Below, piece by piece: positions 1 to 9,133 of a stretch of 64,000 bases of DNA. How positions within the stretch are numbered: the stretch's first letter is position 1; each line of letters opens with the position of its first letter. The stretch comes from an uncultured Tenacibaculum sp. (GTDB lineage: Bacteria > Bacteroidota > Bacteroidia > Flavobacteriales > Flavobacteriaceae), in contig NZ_CANMLT010000002.1 in the NCBI RefSeq assembly GCF_947498805.1, positions 186,001 through 250,000 of the forward strand. The letters are read 5' to 3'. The notes beneath the pieces were generated by a model. The model was not told the origin of the DNA. It did not search any database and saw only the letters and a program-made list of their open reading frames with translations. The position numbers and the translations under genes were made by a program.

Positions 1-113
1 AAGTCATGCTCATTGTCAATGGTTGTTTGAACCAGGATGGATATGTCAACGTGAATCTTTCTTTTCTAATAAGGGAGTATGCATACCGGCTTAATTTATT
101 AGCTAATGTTTGA
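1..113 (+). other. possible 3' end of an upstream gene
   Basis: The first bases are open in two plus-strand frames: one ends at TAA 92-94, the other at TGA 111-113. A terminator hairpin follows directly, so a plus-strand gene probably ends here. Too little is left to choose the frame or name the product. Confidence 0.3.
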
Positions 114-124
114 TTGGGAAAAGA

Positions 125-148
125 CACCTATTGTTAGGTGGCTTTTTA
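125..148 (+). terminator. intrinsic terminator
   Basis: Perfect 6-bp stem CACCTA/TAGGTG with a TTGT loop, followed by GCTTTTT. It fits a terminator for whatever plus-strand gene enters from the left edge, and it separates that gene from the lipoprotein at 249. Confidence 0.6.
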
Positions 149-248
149 TATGGGAAATTATTCAGCAATAAAAATCGCTTGTTCGGAAAGTTTACACCTG
201 TTTATTTCGGCTCTATAGATACTTTTATAGTAGTAAAAAAAATAGGAT

Positions 249-893
249 ATGAAAAGAAGAAACTTTGTATGGACAATTTTGGTAATGATATGTTTTATTT
301 CTTGTTCAAAAGAAGAAATAAATCTGGGTAATTTTAACCCAATCAAAGAGGATTATATTGAAGGAATTTTTAATGGTAAAAAAATTAGAGGTCCTTTATA
401 TGTATCGGGCACTAGTCGTGATTTATTAACCCAAAATGATTTGGCTAAAATGCAATATCAATTTGGTTATATGTTTTATGAATTCAATACCAGCCAAGTC
501 TTTATTACATTTCATTTTAAGAAGCATATAGAGGAGTTAGAGCCGTATCCAAGTACCTTCATAAAATTTGCGGATCGCTTGGAAATTTTTAAGGTTAAAA
601 ACTATCAATACTCTCAACTAATTGATGATAGTTACTTATCCCATCCAGGTATTTCTGTTCAATACTCACCTAGAAATGAAGATGGCAGTTTACCACATTA
701 TGATTCTATGAAATTTCAAAACGATTCTCGATTGGATTCATTTCATTTTAGCATAGATAATTTAGAAGTGGATTATGAATCACAAACGATTGTCATTTAC
801 TATTCTTTTGATTGTTTGGTAAAGAATACGTTTTTAAATAAAGAATTAAAAATAGAAAATGCGCACGGAAGATATACTTTAAAACTTCAATAG
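249..893 (+). CDS. exported lipoprotein of unknown function
   Basis: This 214-residue protein begins MKRRNFVWTILVMICFISCSKEE. That is a charged N-terminus, a hydrophobic stretch and a lipobox (FISC|S), so it should be a lipidated envelope protein. The mature part is rich in aromatic residues and beta-prone, and I recognise no catalytic motif or family. It stands alone: a terminator lies upstream and two hairpins lie downstream, with rmuC convergent. ATG at 249 is the natural start because it places the signal peptide at the N-terminus. The two overlapping ORFs in the track (110-331 and 158-346) are shadows. Family and function are unknown. Confidence 0.8.
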   Translation: MKRRNFVWTILVMICFISCSKEEINLGNFNPIKEDYIEGIFNGKKIRGPLYVSGTSRDLLTQNDLAKMQYQFGYMFYEFNTSQVFITFHFKKHIEELEPYPSTFIKFADRLEIFKVKNYQYSQLIDDSYLSHPGISVQYSPRNEDGSLPHYDSMKFQNDSRLDSFHFSIDNLEVDYESQTIVIYYSFDCLVKNTFLNKELKIENAHGRYTLKLQ

Positions 894-920
894 TTGCTTT
901 AGTTGGCAACATTTTTCTTT
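893..920 (+). terminator. intrinsic terminator of the lipoprotein gene
   Basis: GTTGC/GCAAC stem with an 8-nt loop begins at the stop codon and is followed by ATTTTTCTTT. It should end plus-strand transcription of the lipoprotein gene. Confidence 0.55.
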
Positions 921-931
921 CATTTTTAATA

Positions 932-962
932 AAAGACTGTCTATGAATAATAGACAGTCTTT
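932..962. terminator. bidirectional terminator between convergent genes
   Basis: Perfect 13-bp inverted repeat AAAGACTGTCTAT / ATAGACAGTCTTT with a 5-nt loop. It lies between the convergent lipoprotein gene and rmuC. It has T-rich sequence after it on the plus strand and A-rich sequence before it, so it can work in both directions. Confidence 0.75.
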
Positions 963-993
963 GAAGTTTTTATAAGATAAGAGTGAAGAACAG

Positions 994-2367
994 TTATTCT
1001 TCTTCAGCTCTTTCAATAATGGTTTGTGGTAGGGCCTTTTTAGCCTTAGCACCCATTTTCTTTAGCTTTTCTACACTTGTTATCAAATTACCACGTCCTT
1101 CTACCAATTTATTCATTGCAGCTGTATAATCTGCTTTGGTGCCGTCTATTTTTTTACCAATACTAATTAAATCTTTTAATAAACCTTCAAATTTATCGTA
1201 TAGAGCACCAGCCTGACGGGCAATTTCTAAAGCATTACGCTGTTGTTTTTCGTTATTCCACATCGTATCTATGGTACGTAAAGTAGCCAATAGGGTAGTA
1301 GGGGTAACGATAACTATATTTCTTTCAAAAGCTTTATTATACAGGGTGTTATCTTCTGCTAAAGCTACAGCAAATGCTGGTTCTATAGGTACAAACAACA
1401 ATACAAAATCAGGTGATTCAATTTTGTAAATATCCTCGTACTTCTTTTCTGAAAGTTGTTCTACATGTCGTTTTAAGGATCCGATATGTTCCTTTAAGAA
1501 ACGTATTTTATCAGCTTCATCATCTGTATTAACAAACTGCTCATAAGCTGTTAAAGATACTTTTGAATCGACAATCATCTTTTTATTGTCTGGTAAATGA
1601 ATGACTACATCGGGCATAATACGTTTACCTTCATCATTTACAAAAGACTGTTGTACAAAGTATTCACGATCTTTTTCTAATCCAGACTTTTCCAAAACAC
1701 GTTCTAACACCAATTCTCCCCAATTTCCTTGAGTTTTAGAGTCTCCTTTTAAGGCTTTGGTTAAATTGATAGTTTCCTTACTCATTTGAGCATTGAGTTC
1801 TTTTAAACCTAATAATTGCTCTTTTAAGGCAGAATGCATGGAAATACTCTCTTTTTGCGTGTCTTCTACCTTTTTTTCAAAGGTTTGAATCTTTTCTTGT
1901 AACGGATTCAAAATCTCTTTGATATTCTTTTTATTCTGCTCCGTAAATTTATTCGACTTTTCGTCTAAGATTTTATTGGCTAAATTTTCAAACTCTTTAG
2001 TAAATTTTTCCTGAAGCTTTCCAACTTCTTCTTTATTTTCATTGAGTTTTAGCTGCAAATTCTTTAATTCTTCGTTTTTTCTAGCTAATTCTATAGAAGA
2101 AAACTCTTTTTCGCGACGTAACTCATTGTTTTCCTTGGTTTTTTCTTCTAATTGCTTGGCTACATCTTCACGAAACTGCTGTAAATTCTTGTCCTTTTCT
2201 TGTTTTTGAATTTCTAGATTGCTTACAGCCGCTTTTAAGCTGTTATTTTCGCTTTCTAAAGTAGTAGTAGCCTTTTTTAAAGCTAACTTTCCTAATAAAT
2301 TACCAATAATAATTCCTATGATAATCGCTATAATACCGATAATAAGATAGATAACAAGGTCTTGCAT
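994..2367 (-). CDS. rmuC: DNA recombination protein RmuC
   Basis: RmuC-family protein, 457 residues from the ATG at 2367. The track's 464-aa version starts at TTG 2388; the ATG puts the membrane anchor (MQDLVIYLIIGIIAIIIG) at the very N-terminus, as is usual. Then comes a long charged coiled coil (about residues 35-190) and the conserved C-terminal RmuC domain with GNWGELVLERVLEKSGL, PDVVIHLPDNKKMIVDSKVS and PTTLLATLRTI. RmuC proteins are membrane-anchored, have a predicted nuclease-like fold and limit rearrangement at short inverted repeats. The gene is monocistronic, facing the lipoprotein gene and divergent from the acyltransferase. Confidence 0.93.
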   Translation of the reverse strand: MQDLVIYLIIGIIAIIIGIIIGNLLGKLALKKATTTLESENNSLKAAVSNLEIQKQEKDKNLQQFREDVAKQLEEKTKENNELRREKEFSSIELARKNEELKNLQLKLNENKEEVGKLQEKFTKEFENLANKILDEKSNKFTEQNKKNIKEILNPLQEKIQTFEKKVEDTQKESISMHSALKEQLLGLKELNAQMSKETINLTKALKGDSKTQGNWGELVLERVLEKSGLEKDREYFVQQSFVNDEGKRIMPDVVIHLPDNKKMIVDSKVSLTAYEQFVNTDDEADKIRFLKEHIGSLKRHVEQLSEKKYEDIYKIESPDFVLLFVPIEPAFAVALAEDNTLYNKAFERNIVIVTPTTLLATLRTIDTMWNNEKQQRNALEIARQAGALYDKFEGLLKDLISIGKKIDGTKADYTAAMNKLVEGRGNLITSVEKLKKMGAKAKKALPQTIIERAEEE

Positions 2368-2447
2368 TCGTTGAGTTCTTTTAGACAAATATATCTGATT
2401 TTTTTTGATGTTTATACTGAAAACCGTATCATTGAGACTAAATATGA

Positions 2448-2987
2448 ATGTACATGTTATCTAAATTTATCTTTTCGAAAGTATTAGGGTGGAAGTTGGT
2501 AGGTGAATTTCCGAAAGATTTAAAGAAATACGTAGTTATTGGAGCACCACATACCAGTTGGAAAGACTTTCCTATAGCTATTTTAGCAAGAAATTCATGG
2601 GGAGTTAAGATCAATTTTATAGGTAAAAAGTCCTTATTCAAACCTCCGTTTGGCTTTATTTTTAGATGGTTGGGTGGTGCTCCTGTAGATAGAAGTAAGA
2701 GCACAAACTTAGTGGATTCTATTGTGGATATTTTTAACAGCAGAGAAGAGTTTCGTTTGGCCTTATCACCAGAAGGTACACGTCAGAAAGTAGAGGAGTG
2801 GAAGACAGGTTTTTACTATATAGCTAAAGGAGCGAATGTACCAATTTTAATGTTTACACTAGATTTCGGTAGAAAGCAAATTGCGGTATCTGAACCATAT
2901 TATTTAACAGACGACTTTGACAAAGATTTGGCCTTTTTAAAAGACTATTATAAAGATGTAGTTGGAGCGAACCCTGGGTTACAATAA
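2448..2987 (+). CDS. PlsC-like 1-acyl-glycerol-phosphate acyltransferase family protein
   Basis: Short (179 aa) member of the LPLAT/PlsC superfamily. It carries the HX4D catalytic motif as HTSWKD near residue 35, a GGAPVDRS block and a SPEGTR motif near residue 109, in the order expected for lysophosphatidate-type acyltransferases. No clear transmembrane helix is present, as in the small soluble-looking Bacteroidota versions often labelled glycerol acyltransferase. The true acyl acceptor is unknown. It overlaps the downstream acetyltransferase gene by one base (TAATG), so the two are translationally coupled. ATG 2448 is used; ATG 2454 is an equally possible start. Confidence 0.85.
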   Translation: MYMLSKFIFSKVLGWKLVGEFPKDLKKYVVIGAPHTSWKDFPIAILARNSWGVKINFIGKKSLFKPPFGFIFRWLGGAPVDRSKSTNLVDSIVDIFNSREEFRLALSPEGTRQKVEEWKTGFYYIAKGANVPILMFTLDFGRKQIAVSEPYYLTDDFDKDLAFLKDYYKDVVGANPGLQ

Positions 2988-3472
2988 TGAGTATAAGGAA
3001 AGCCACTTTAGCAGATTATGATGCTGTTTGGGAGATTTTCTCTAGTGTAATTCAAACAGCTGAGACCTATGTGTTTGACCCAAATACTCCTAAAACAGAC
3101 TTAGAAAAGCATTGGTTTGCTAAGTATATGCAAACTTTTGTATATGAGGAAGATGGACAAATATTAGGTACTTATATAATCAAAGCCAATCAATTAGACT
3201 TAGGAGACCATATTGCCAATGGTAGTTATATGATTCATCCAGAAGCTCAAGGAAAAGGAATTGGCAAAAAATTATGTGAACATTCTTTAGAAATGGCCAA
3301 AGCATCCGGATTTAAAGCAATGCAATTTAATATTGTGGTAAGTACCAATATAGGAGCTGTAAAATTATGGCAACGCTTCGGATTTGAAATTATTGGAACT
3401 ACACCAAACGGATTCCGACATGCACAACATGGCTTTGTAGATACCTATATTATGTATAAAGCACTGGATTAG
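2987..3472 (+). CDS. GNAT family N-acetyltransferase
   Basis: A 161-residue GNAT acetyltransferase. It starts MSIRKATLADYDAVWEIF, shows the acetyl-CoA-binding motif A as HPEAQGKGIGKKLCEHSLEMA (Q/RxxGxG/A), and ends with the motif B region GAVKLWQRFGFEIIGTTPNGF. The layout resembles phosphinothricin/ribosomal-type acetyltransferases, but the substrate cannot be read from sequence. The start ATG shares one base with the stop of the acyltransferase gene, so the two form an operon. No obvious terminator follows in the next 100 bp. Confidence 0.9.
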   Translation: MSIRKATLADYDAVWEIFSSVIQTAETYVFDPNTPKTDLEKHWFAKYMQTFVYEEDGQILGTYIIKANQLDLGDHIANGSYMIHPEAQGKGIGKKLCEHSLEMAKASGFKAMQFNIVVSTNIGAVKLWQRFGFEIIGTTPNGFRHAQHGFVDTYIMYKALD

Positions 3473-4278
3473 TACGCTGTAGAATTTTGTTTCCTTTAAA
3501 TTTGTAATAAAATGAGACTGCTTTGGGAGATAGTCATATTTGAGTTTAAATAAACTCTATTTAACATAATATTAATTATAGTACTATTCCATTACATTTT
3601 TAAAGAAACTTTTGGAAAGAAAAAAATCAATAAAACTGGGTTAAAGAACTTCGCTTTTCACCAAAGCAAAGTTACATAACGCAGAACATTATAATACACA
3701 TATATTAATTTCTGTATAACCGCTTATGGCTATTTATACATAATATCAGATATAATGTTAACGGAAATTATTAAAGCTTTATATCGTCAAACAAATCGAC
3801 TTTAGGAGATTCACGAAATCCTCTAAAACAATATATACCTGTGAGTAATTATGTTACAGCCGTTTTACGACTTGTTGCTTATTTATATTCGAAAGCTACA
3901 ATTCTCTAGAATGATTTTATGTCAATACCCAAATATGATATTCTAACTATAAGTAGTTTTATATAATTTTAACTAAAACCACATTTAATTTCTTCGTCGT
4001 ATTCAAGACTAAACCCAAGAAATTTTCAAATACGCGATTCTCAGCCATCCTATGATTTACATGATATATATATATTTTAATCTAAAAATATAAATGTTAT
4101 GTTAAATAGAAATTATCATATGTAATTCCTATCAAAATCTAATTTTTCTGAATACAAAAAAAGGTACATGTATATACATGTACCTAATACTAACTTAACC
4201 GTTTCATATATAGTTCAGAAGTCCCCCGAAATCTATACCATACGGGCGCGCAATATATAAAAGTAATCTAAGACATAC
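3473..4278. other. long gene-free region with degraded-looking sequence
   Basis: About 800 bp with no ORF above background in any frame. It is AT-rich with short islands of higher GC (GGGCGCGC near 4244), and it contains a 24-bp palindrome at 4162-4185. I see no tRNA, IS end, CRISPR repeat or convincing pseudogene. It separates two unrelated, convergent gene blocks and may be a decayed insertion, but that is inference. Confidence 0.5.
4162..4185 (-). repeat. 24-bp perfect palindrome with adjacent A/T tract
   Basis: AGGTACATGTAT / ATACATGTACCT is a perfect palindrome of 24 bp. On the minus strand it is followed by a run of seven T, so it could act as a second terminator behind the minus-strand lipoprotein gene. 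The lack of an unpaired loop also fits a protein-binding site or a target for structure-forming sequence. The role is not decidable here. Confidence 0.5.
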
Positions 4279-4313
4279 ATGTTAAAAGCACCATTTTAAG
4301 GTGCTTTTAACAT
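4279..4313 (-). terminator. terminator after the minus-strand lipoprotein gene
   Basis: Perfect 14-bp stem ATGTTAAAAGCACC / GGTGCTTTTAACAT with a 7-nt loop, 27 bp beyond the stop codon of the gene at 4340. The stem itself carries an AAAA/TTTT block. It is a strong candidate for the end of the minus-strand block. Confidence 0.65.
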
Positions 4314-4339
4314 TATTATTAATTTTAAACTTCTGTTAT

Positions 4340-5113
4340 CTAATTAATTTTAGTTTTTTGGTAACCATCTAAAACTAATTCAAACGACCCTTCGGTTGCT
4401 GTAGCTTTTTCATAAATTAAAAACCATCCTAATTCATCTTTAGCCAACCATACTTCACCGTGTAAATGCCCATAGTCTATATATATCACATGACAATCAA
4501 ATGTATACTGCCCTAATGTAAACTTGTCCATTCTAAGAAATTTTTCTTTTAATTTCATTGTTCTAGCAAAAGAAACATCCAACATGTTCCTGTTATACTC
4601 TTTGCCAGGTGTCATTTCTCTATCTGTAGGATCAATATAAATGGTTGCAGTGTGATAATCCTTTCCTTTTATAAACTTTTGTTTAAATAACTTTGAATCT
4701 TTTAAAGATTTAGATTCAAAATGTAATGTTTTACCTTCTAACTTAAATTGATTTTTAAAGGTTTCATTAGTGTTAAGATTTACAAATTGCCCTTTATATT
4801 CTTCTAAACCATTTGCTCCTAACCAGAATGTCTCTTCAGATTTGGTGTCTGAAGGCTCATAGAAACTTATTAAACTTTTAGCTTCATCTTTTATTAATGT
4901 TCTTTTTTTAGATAAATCTACTTTTCTAGTAGCTTCCATTTTTCCTGTTTTTATACCATCAGTGGACATTGCATATGTCCTTTTAATTTGAATGTTCTTT
5001 GGAGGATTAAAATTCGTGTTATTGGCTAATTGTTCTTTTTCTTGACTACAAGCGGTAAACAAGTTCAACATAAAAATAATTATACAAGCATTTAAAAAAT
5101 TAGTGTTCTTCAT
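4340..5113 (-). CDS. putative lipoprotein of unknown function
   Basis: A 257-residue protein starting MKNTNFLNACIIIFMLNLFTACSQEKEQ, a signal peptide with lipobox FTAC|S, so a lipidated envelope protein. The mature part has no motif I recognise. It is beta-rich and ends with a 'WLAKDELGWFLIYEKA...SFELVLDGYQK' segment resembling bacterial DUF3108/LolA-like folds in style only. It is the last gene of a minus-strand block that includes an AraC regulator and two serine-hydrolase-like proteins, and a strong hairpin follows it. Function unknown; participation in the same process as its neighbours is inference. Confidence 0.75.
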   Translation of the reverse strand: MKNTNFLNACIIIFMLNLFTACSQEKEQLANNTNFNPPKNIQIKRTYAMSTDGIKTGKMEATRKVDLSKKRTLIKDEAKSLISFYEPSDTKSEETFWLGANGLEEYKGQFVNLNTNETFKNQFKLEGKTLHFESKSLKDSKLFKQKFIKGKDYHTATIYIDPTDREMTPGKEYNRNMLDVSFARTMKLKEKFLRMDKFTLGQYTFDCHVIYIDYGHLHGEVWLAKDELGWFLIYEKATATEGSFELVLDGYQKTKIN

Positions 5114-5200
5114 TTTGTTATTGTTTTAATCTATTTATAAATTAATTACAGCACAAAACTACATGTGAAGGTTAGTGAAAAGTTATCCTTTTTGGACAAT

Positions 5201-6058
5201 CTACTGAACAGGAATATAAATTTCTATAATTTGATTTTCTTCAGAGGTTGATTTAAAAAAACTCGGGTATATTTCTATCGAAGGTTTATCGGCAAATTCT
5301 AATTGAACATCTTTAAGCCAGTATCTATAAATTTTATGGTAGATTTCTTGGCTCTTCTTATATGGTCCAATGTATTTGAATTTAGCATATTTCTGCCTTT
5401 TGTGTTTCTTTACTTTAAATAAATCTTTTGGTTCAAAATTTATTGACTTATCAAGGCTAATTGCACAATTATAACGAAAATGAACACTATCACTAATTTC
5501 ATTATCATCTAAAAGTTCCGCTAAAAAAAATGTTTTAGCGGATAATAGGTTTTCCTTTTCACTGTAATTCAAAAGTTTTTCCCATGTTTTTTCAACAGCG
5601 ATATTATCATTAAAAATGCCACGATATTGTAAATATAAGAACTCAAAATCTGGAAGAAACTCTATACTAAATTCTAATTGGTTCACATTTATAACAACTG
5701 GCGTTTTTGTTGTTTCTCGGATGACTTCTGTAGTATTACGAAAATCTTTAGGAGTACAGTTAAATTTATTTTTAAAAGCTTTGTTGAATGCGGGTGCATT
5801 TTCAAAGCCTACTAAAAACCCAATATCTGCTATTTTTGAATCAGAAAATTTTAAATATTGTGCTGCCTTTTCTAGGCGTATTCGTTTTATGTATTTTCCT
5901 ATTGTTTCATTATGTAATGCCAAAAAGATGCGATTGATATTTCGATACGAATAATGACATATTTCTTCTATCTTCTTTATATCAATATCTTCTTTGAAGT
6001 TTTTATCTATATAAGAAGTTAACTTTTTATAACGTCCAAGTTGTGTTTCATTATTCAT
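5201..6058 (-). CDS. AraC family regulator with GyrI-like effector domain
   Basis: An N-terminal AraC/XylS double helix-turn-helix (about residues 10-110, with RIRLEKAAQYLKFSDSKIADIGFLVGFENAPAFNKAFKNKFNCTPKDFR) is followed by a GyrI-like small-molecule-binding domain ending NQIIEIYIPVQ. This is the Rob/SoxS-GyrI arrangement, where the C-terminal domain senses a hydrophobic or cationic ligand. I use ATG 6058 (285 aa); the track's start at 6076 is a TTG that adds six residues. The gene lies between the esterase/beta-lactamase gene upstream and the lipoprotein downstream on the same strand, so it may regulate them. Confidence 0.88.
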   Translation of the reverse strand: MNNETQLGRYKKLTSYIDKNFKEDIDIKKIEEICHYSYRNINRIFLALHNETIGKYIKRIRLEKAAQYLKFSDSKIADIGFLVGFENAPAFNKAFKNKFNCTPKDFRNTTEVIRETTKTPVVINVNQLEFSIEFLPDFEFLYLQYRGIFNDNIAVEKTWEKLLNYSEKENLLSAKTFFLAELLDDNEISDSVHFRYNCAISLDKSINFEPKDLFKVKKHKRQKYAKFKYIGPYKKSQEIYHKIYRYWLKDVQLEFADKPSIEIYPSFFKSTSEENQIIEIYIPVQ

Positions 6059-6159
6059 AACGGCAAAATAAAACAAAATGATTTAATTACCATTCAATAG
6101 TATTTTGCTTCCCTCCTAGGTATTGTTTAATTATAAATTAGATATGTTTTACTCTAAGT

Positions 6160-8142
6160 TTACTTCTTTACAAAGGCTGGGATTACAACTTCAGAAATTT
6201 GTTTCATTAAAGTATCATCTCTATCATGACCAGAAATAACAATGGTTAAATCAAGTTCTTCAACCACGATAACACGCTGTCCGCCTCCTCCCCAGGCAAA
6301 TCTAACATCATAATTTTTATTACCAACCTTTACCAATGTTTGGTACCAAAAATAGCCATAACGATAGTCTTTTGGCATCCAATCTTGAGTAGGTTTAACA
6401 ATTCCACTGGTGGCCTTAGCCAAATATTCTTCAGAAATAAGTTGTTCACCGTTTAACTTTCCTTTGTTAAGTACTAGATTTCCTAATTTAATCATGTCAC
6501 GCGATAAGAATTTTACACGCGACCCCGCATGTGGTAAACCGTTTATATGATTTGGCCAGTTATATTTATGAATACCAAGTTTGTCTAGTAATTCCTTCTT
6601 AATAAAGTCTTCAGCTGTTCCTGGAACCACTGCATCAATCACAGTCATTACCATTATCGGGTTAAAATTGCCATATAAATATATCTGAGATTCCAAGGTT
6701 ATGGGAGCACTTTGCTCTAAAAGTGTTTGTACTAGCCCTTGTCCTTTTAATCTTACCGAATCTTTCTCAAACTCTTTCCATTTTTCCCTATCAATATTCA
6801 ATCCTCCTTGCATGGTTAAGGCTTTATGAAGGGTTATTTTTTCCACTCCTTTGGTAAATTTACTTGGGTCAACATCTTTTAGAAAACTTATTAAAGGTTT
6901 GTCTAGATCTTCCATAGATAAATAACCCATTTGTATGGCTCTACCTATGATTAAACTGGTATATCCTTTGGTAGCTGATGCTTGTCCGTGAGGTACATTA
7001 ATGCGTCCTTTCTTATAATAAGACTCAAAAACTAATTTGTTTTTATGTGAAATAAGCAAGGCATCATAATTTCCATGTTTATTATCAAATAGTTCTTTAG
7101 AAAGGTTTAAAATAGCCTTTTTGTCCTTGTTACTAACGCTTAAAGTATCTGCTACTATTCCGTCTTTTCTGTCCTCAGGAGTGGTACTTATAAAGGCCTT
7201 ATTTAAATGTGGAATATCCCAAAATGAAATCTCATTGCTATCAGTAGAAATATGTGTCATCATGGATGCTAACCAAGCCACGCTTTCTATAGCAATTCTT
7301 GGAAATGCAGTTTGATGATTACCTTCAATAATTTCATGTTGTTTAGACAGTCGTATATCGGTTCGGTTTTTAAACAAATTGAAAAACTCTCTAGCAGGTT
7401 CTTCTGTATCTTTTTCTAAACTACCATATGCCATATATACATTGGCATGTAACTTTTTATTTTCAGCGGATTTGTTGGTTGCACGTTTCGAATTAATCTC
7501 AGCTAAATAGGACACTAACCTTTTACTCAAAGGACTACCAAGAATGTAATTATCAAAGGTATCCGGTTGTGTGATCAAGGTATATGCCCCAAAAGCACCA
7601 CTTAATGAGTAACCGAAATAACTTTTACTATTAGGGTCTGTACGATAGTTTTGTTCTACATATGTCATTACGTCGTCACGAATAAATTTTAAATGGTTTT
7701 CGGCTTGACCAAATTTTATTGAGAAATGATTGGATTTTGTACCCTTCCAGAATGAATAATCGAAAAAGCGACTGGCGTGTTTCCCAAATTTTTTCATTAG
7801 TTTTTCTGAAATGTTCTTTTGCCAAGAGATTCCCACTAAAATAACATCTTCTAATAGATATTCTGAAGCTCCAGATAGCATTTCCTGATGCCATCCAGCA
7901 TCTGTATAATACAACACAGGGTACTTTTTAGAACTGTTCTTAGCATAATTTTCAGGCAATTCGATATAAAGCTCATATTCCTGACCAGTGTTAGTATTTT
8001 TTATGGGAATTACCTGAATTTGTGGTACTACTAAGGCATTATTTTTTGTTTTTGATATGATTTGTTGCGTGTCATTTTTCTGAGCATAGACAGTGCTCAA
8101 AGCAATGAAACTCATCAAAATTATTTTTTCTATAGTTTTCAT
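6160..8142 (-). CDS. fused esterase and class C beta-lactamase-like serine hydrolase, exported
   Basis: A 660-residue exported two-domain enzyme. It has a signal peptide (IALSTVYA|QKN). Next is an alpha/beta-hydrolase of the esterase-D/Fes type (about 35-300) with nucleophile elbow GYSLSGA and a PVLYYTDAGWHQ oxyanion region. The C-terminal half (about 330-655) is a beta-lactamase/penicillin-binding-protein-like hydrolase with SATK (SxxK), YGN (YxN) and a late GGGG replacing the usual HxG/KTG. Both active sites look intact. Such proteins usually act on esters or D-peptides in the periplasm; the substrate is unknown. It belongs to a minus-strand block with a PD40 protein and a beta-lactamase-fold pseudoenzyme. 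Confidence 0.85.
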   Translation of the reverse strand: MKTIEKIILMSFIALSTVYAQKNDTQQIISKTKNNALVVPQIQVIPIKNTNTGQEYELYIELPENYAKNSSKKYPVLYYTDAGWHQEMLSGASEYLLEDVILVGISWQKNISEKLMKKFGKHASRFFDYSFWKGTKSNHFSIKFGQAENHLKFIRDDVMTYVEQNYRTDPNSKSYFGYSLSGAFGAYTLITQPDTFDNYILGSPLSKRLVSYLAEINSKRATNKSAENKKLHANVYMAYGSLEKDTEEPAREFFNLFKNRTDIRLSKQHEIIEGNHQTAFPRIAIESVAWLASMMTHISTDSNEISFWDIPHLNKAFISTTPEDRKDGIVADTLSVSNKDKKAILNLSKELFDNKHGNYDALLISHKNKLVFESYYKKGRINVPHGQASATKGYTSLIIGRAIQMGYLSMEDLDKPLISFLKDVDPSKFTKGVEKITLHKALTMQGGLNIDREKWKEFEKDSVRLKGQGLVQTLLEQSAPITLESQIYLYGNFNPIMVMTVIDAVVPGTAEDFIKKELLDKLGIHKYNWPNHINGLPHAGSRVKFLSRDMIKLGNLVLNKGKLNGEQLISEEYLAKATSGIVKPTQDWMPKDYRYGYFWYQTLVKVGNKNYDVRFAWGGGGQRVIVVEELDLTIVISGHDRDDTLMKQISEVVIPAFVKK

Positions 8143-8226
8143 TTTAAATATTGTTTGATTTTCAGTTAGCTAACTGAGTCATTTACTAAAAAAGTGGTGT
8201 ACTAAACATGTATTATAAGTTCTCTC

Positions 8227-9102
8227 CTATTGAGGTCTTAAATCTTCAATAAACTTGGCATCCATCCAAAATATATCTCCGGTATCACCGCCATAACCTC
8301 TATGAAAGAAAAAATATTTTCCATCTGGAGATACACTTCCATAAGCTTCTCCAAATTCAGTATTTATTTTATCCCCTAGATTAATAGGATCACCCCATGT
8401 CCCATTTTTCTTTTTAAAACTTATGTAGAGGTCTGCTTTACCATATCCGCTTTCTCTTTGAGCATCCCAGATTATATATGATTCATCAGGAGCAATAAAT
8501 GGATGTGCATTCCATTCTCCTAAATCAATATGTAAGTTTTCTGGTTTTTGATGTTTACCATCTATGAAGCTAGAATAACGAATTGCACCTGTTTCACTAG
8601 CTTCATCAAAATAATAAGTTCCTTTAGAGGAAGCGGTCAAACGCATGATACGAATATCTTTAAAAGGAGCGTCAAGACGCTTTACTTCAGACCAACCTGT
8701 CTCGGTTCGTTCTCTATATTTATTTCCTAAATGCAGGGTTTTACCGTCAAAAGAAACAAATGGTTCCCCTGCCACGGGTGGTACAACAGACTCCACCCAT
8801 TTATTGTTTTTGTATTGAACAACCACTAGGGTATTCCTTTTATACTTCCCTCCTCTTCTACGGAAATAAAACTCCTTTAAGTCTGGTGTAAAGGCTGCTT
8901 CAGCTTCCCTATGTTCGGTTTTAATAATATCCGGTGCAAATAGTTCTGGTACTAAGCCTGGAGGTTTTTGTCCTAGATATATATTTTCGGTAAATTCAAT
9001 ATTATTGGTATATATTTTCTCCTTTTGGTTCTGACGTGCAAAGCAAAATACTACAAATACTAAGTAGATTACTAGCACGCTAATTTTTTTCATGTTTGTC
9101 AT
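8227..9102 (-). CDS. exported PD40/WD40-like beta-propeller protein
   Basis: A 291-residue protein with a signal peptide (VLVIYLVFVVFCFARQN). Its TolB-type PD40 repeats are recognisable as FTPDLKEFYFRRR, SFDGKTLHLGNKY, APDESYIIWDAQ and SPDGKYFFFHRG. Such propellers are usually periplasmic recognition or scaffold modules rather than enzymes. It sits between the beta-lactamase-fold lipoprotein (31 bp upstream) and the esterase/beta-lactamase fusion (84 bp downstream) on the same strand, probably in one transcript. ATG 9102 and ATG 9093 are both plausible starts. Confidence 0.82.
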   Translation of the reverse strand: MTNMKKISVLVIYLVFVVFCFARQNQKEKIYTNNIEFTENIYLGQKPPGLVPELFAPDIIKTEHREAEAAFTPDLKEFYFRRRGGKYKRNTLVVVQYKNNKWVESVVPPVAGEPFVSFDGKTLHLGNKYRERTETGWSEVKRLDAPFKDIRIMRLTASSKGTYYFDEASETGAIRYSSFIDGKHQKPENLHIDLGEWNAHPFIAPDESYIIWDAQRESGYGKADLYISFKKKNGTWGDPINLGDKINTEFGEAYGSVSPDGKYFFFHRGYGGDTGDIFWMDAKFIEDLRPQ

Positions 9103-9133
9103 ATTTATAGATGGTCTTTAATGAAGAGGTTTA

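Noticed and set aside
110-346. ORFs 110-331 (+) and 158-346 (-)
   Set aside because: They overlap the terminator and the start of the lipoprotein gene in other frames, have low-complexity composition, and show no domain or signal.
994-2388. TTG start of rmuC in the ORF track
   Set aside because: ATG at 2367 gives the expected N-terminal membrane anchor. The seven extra residues (MSKRTQR) are not supported.
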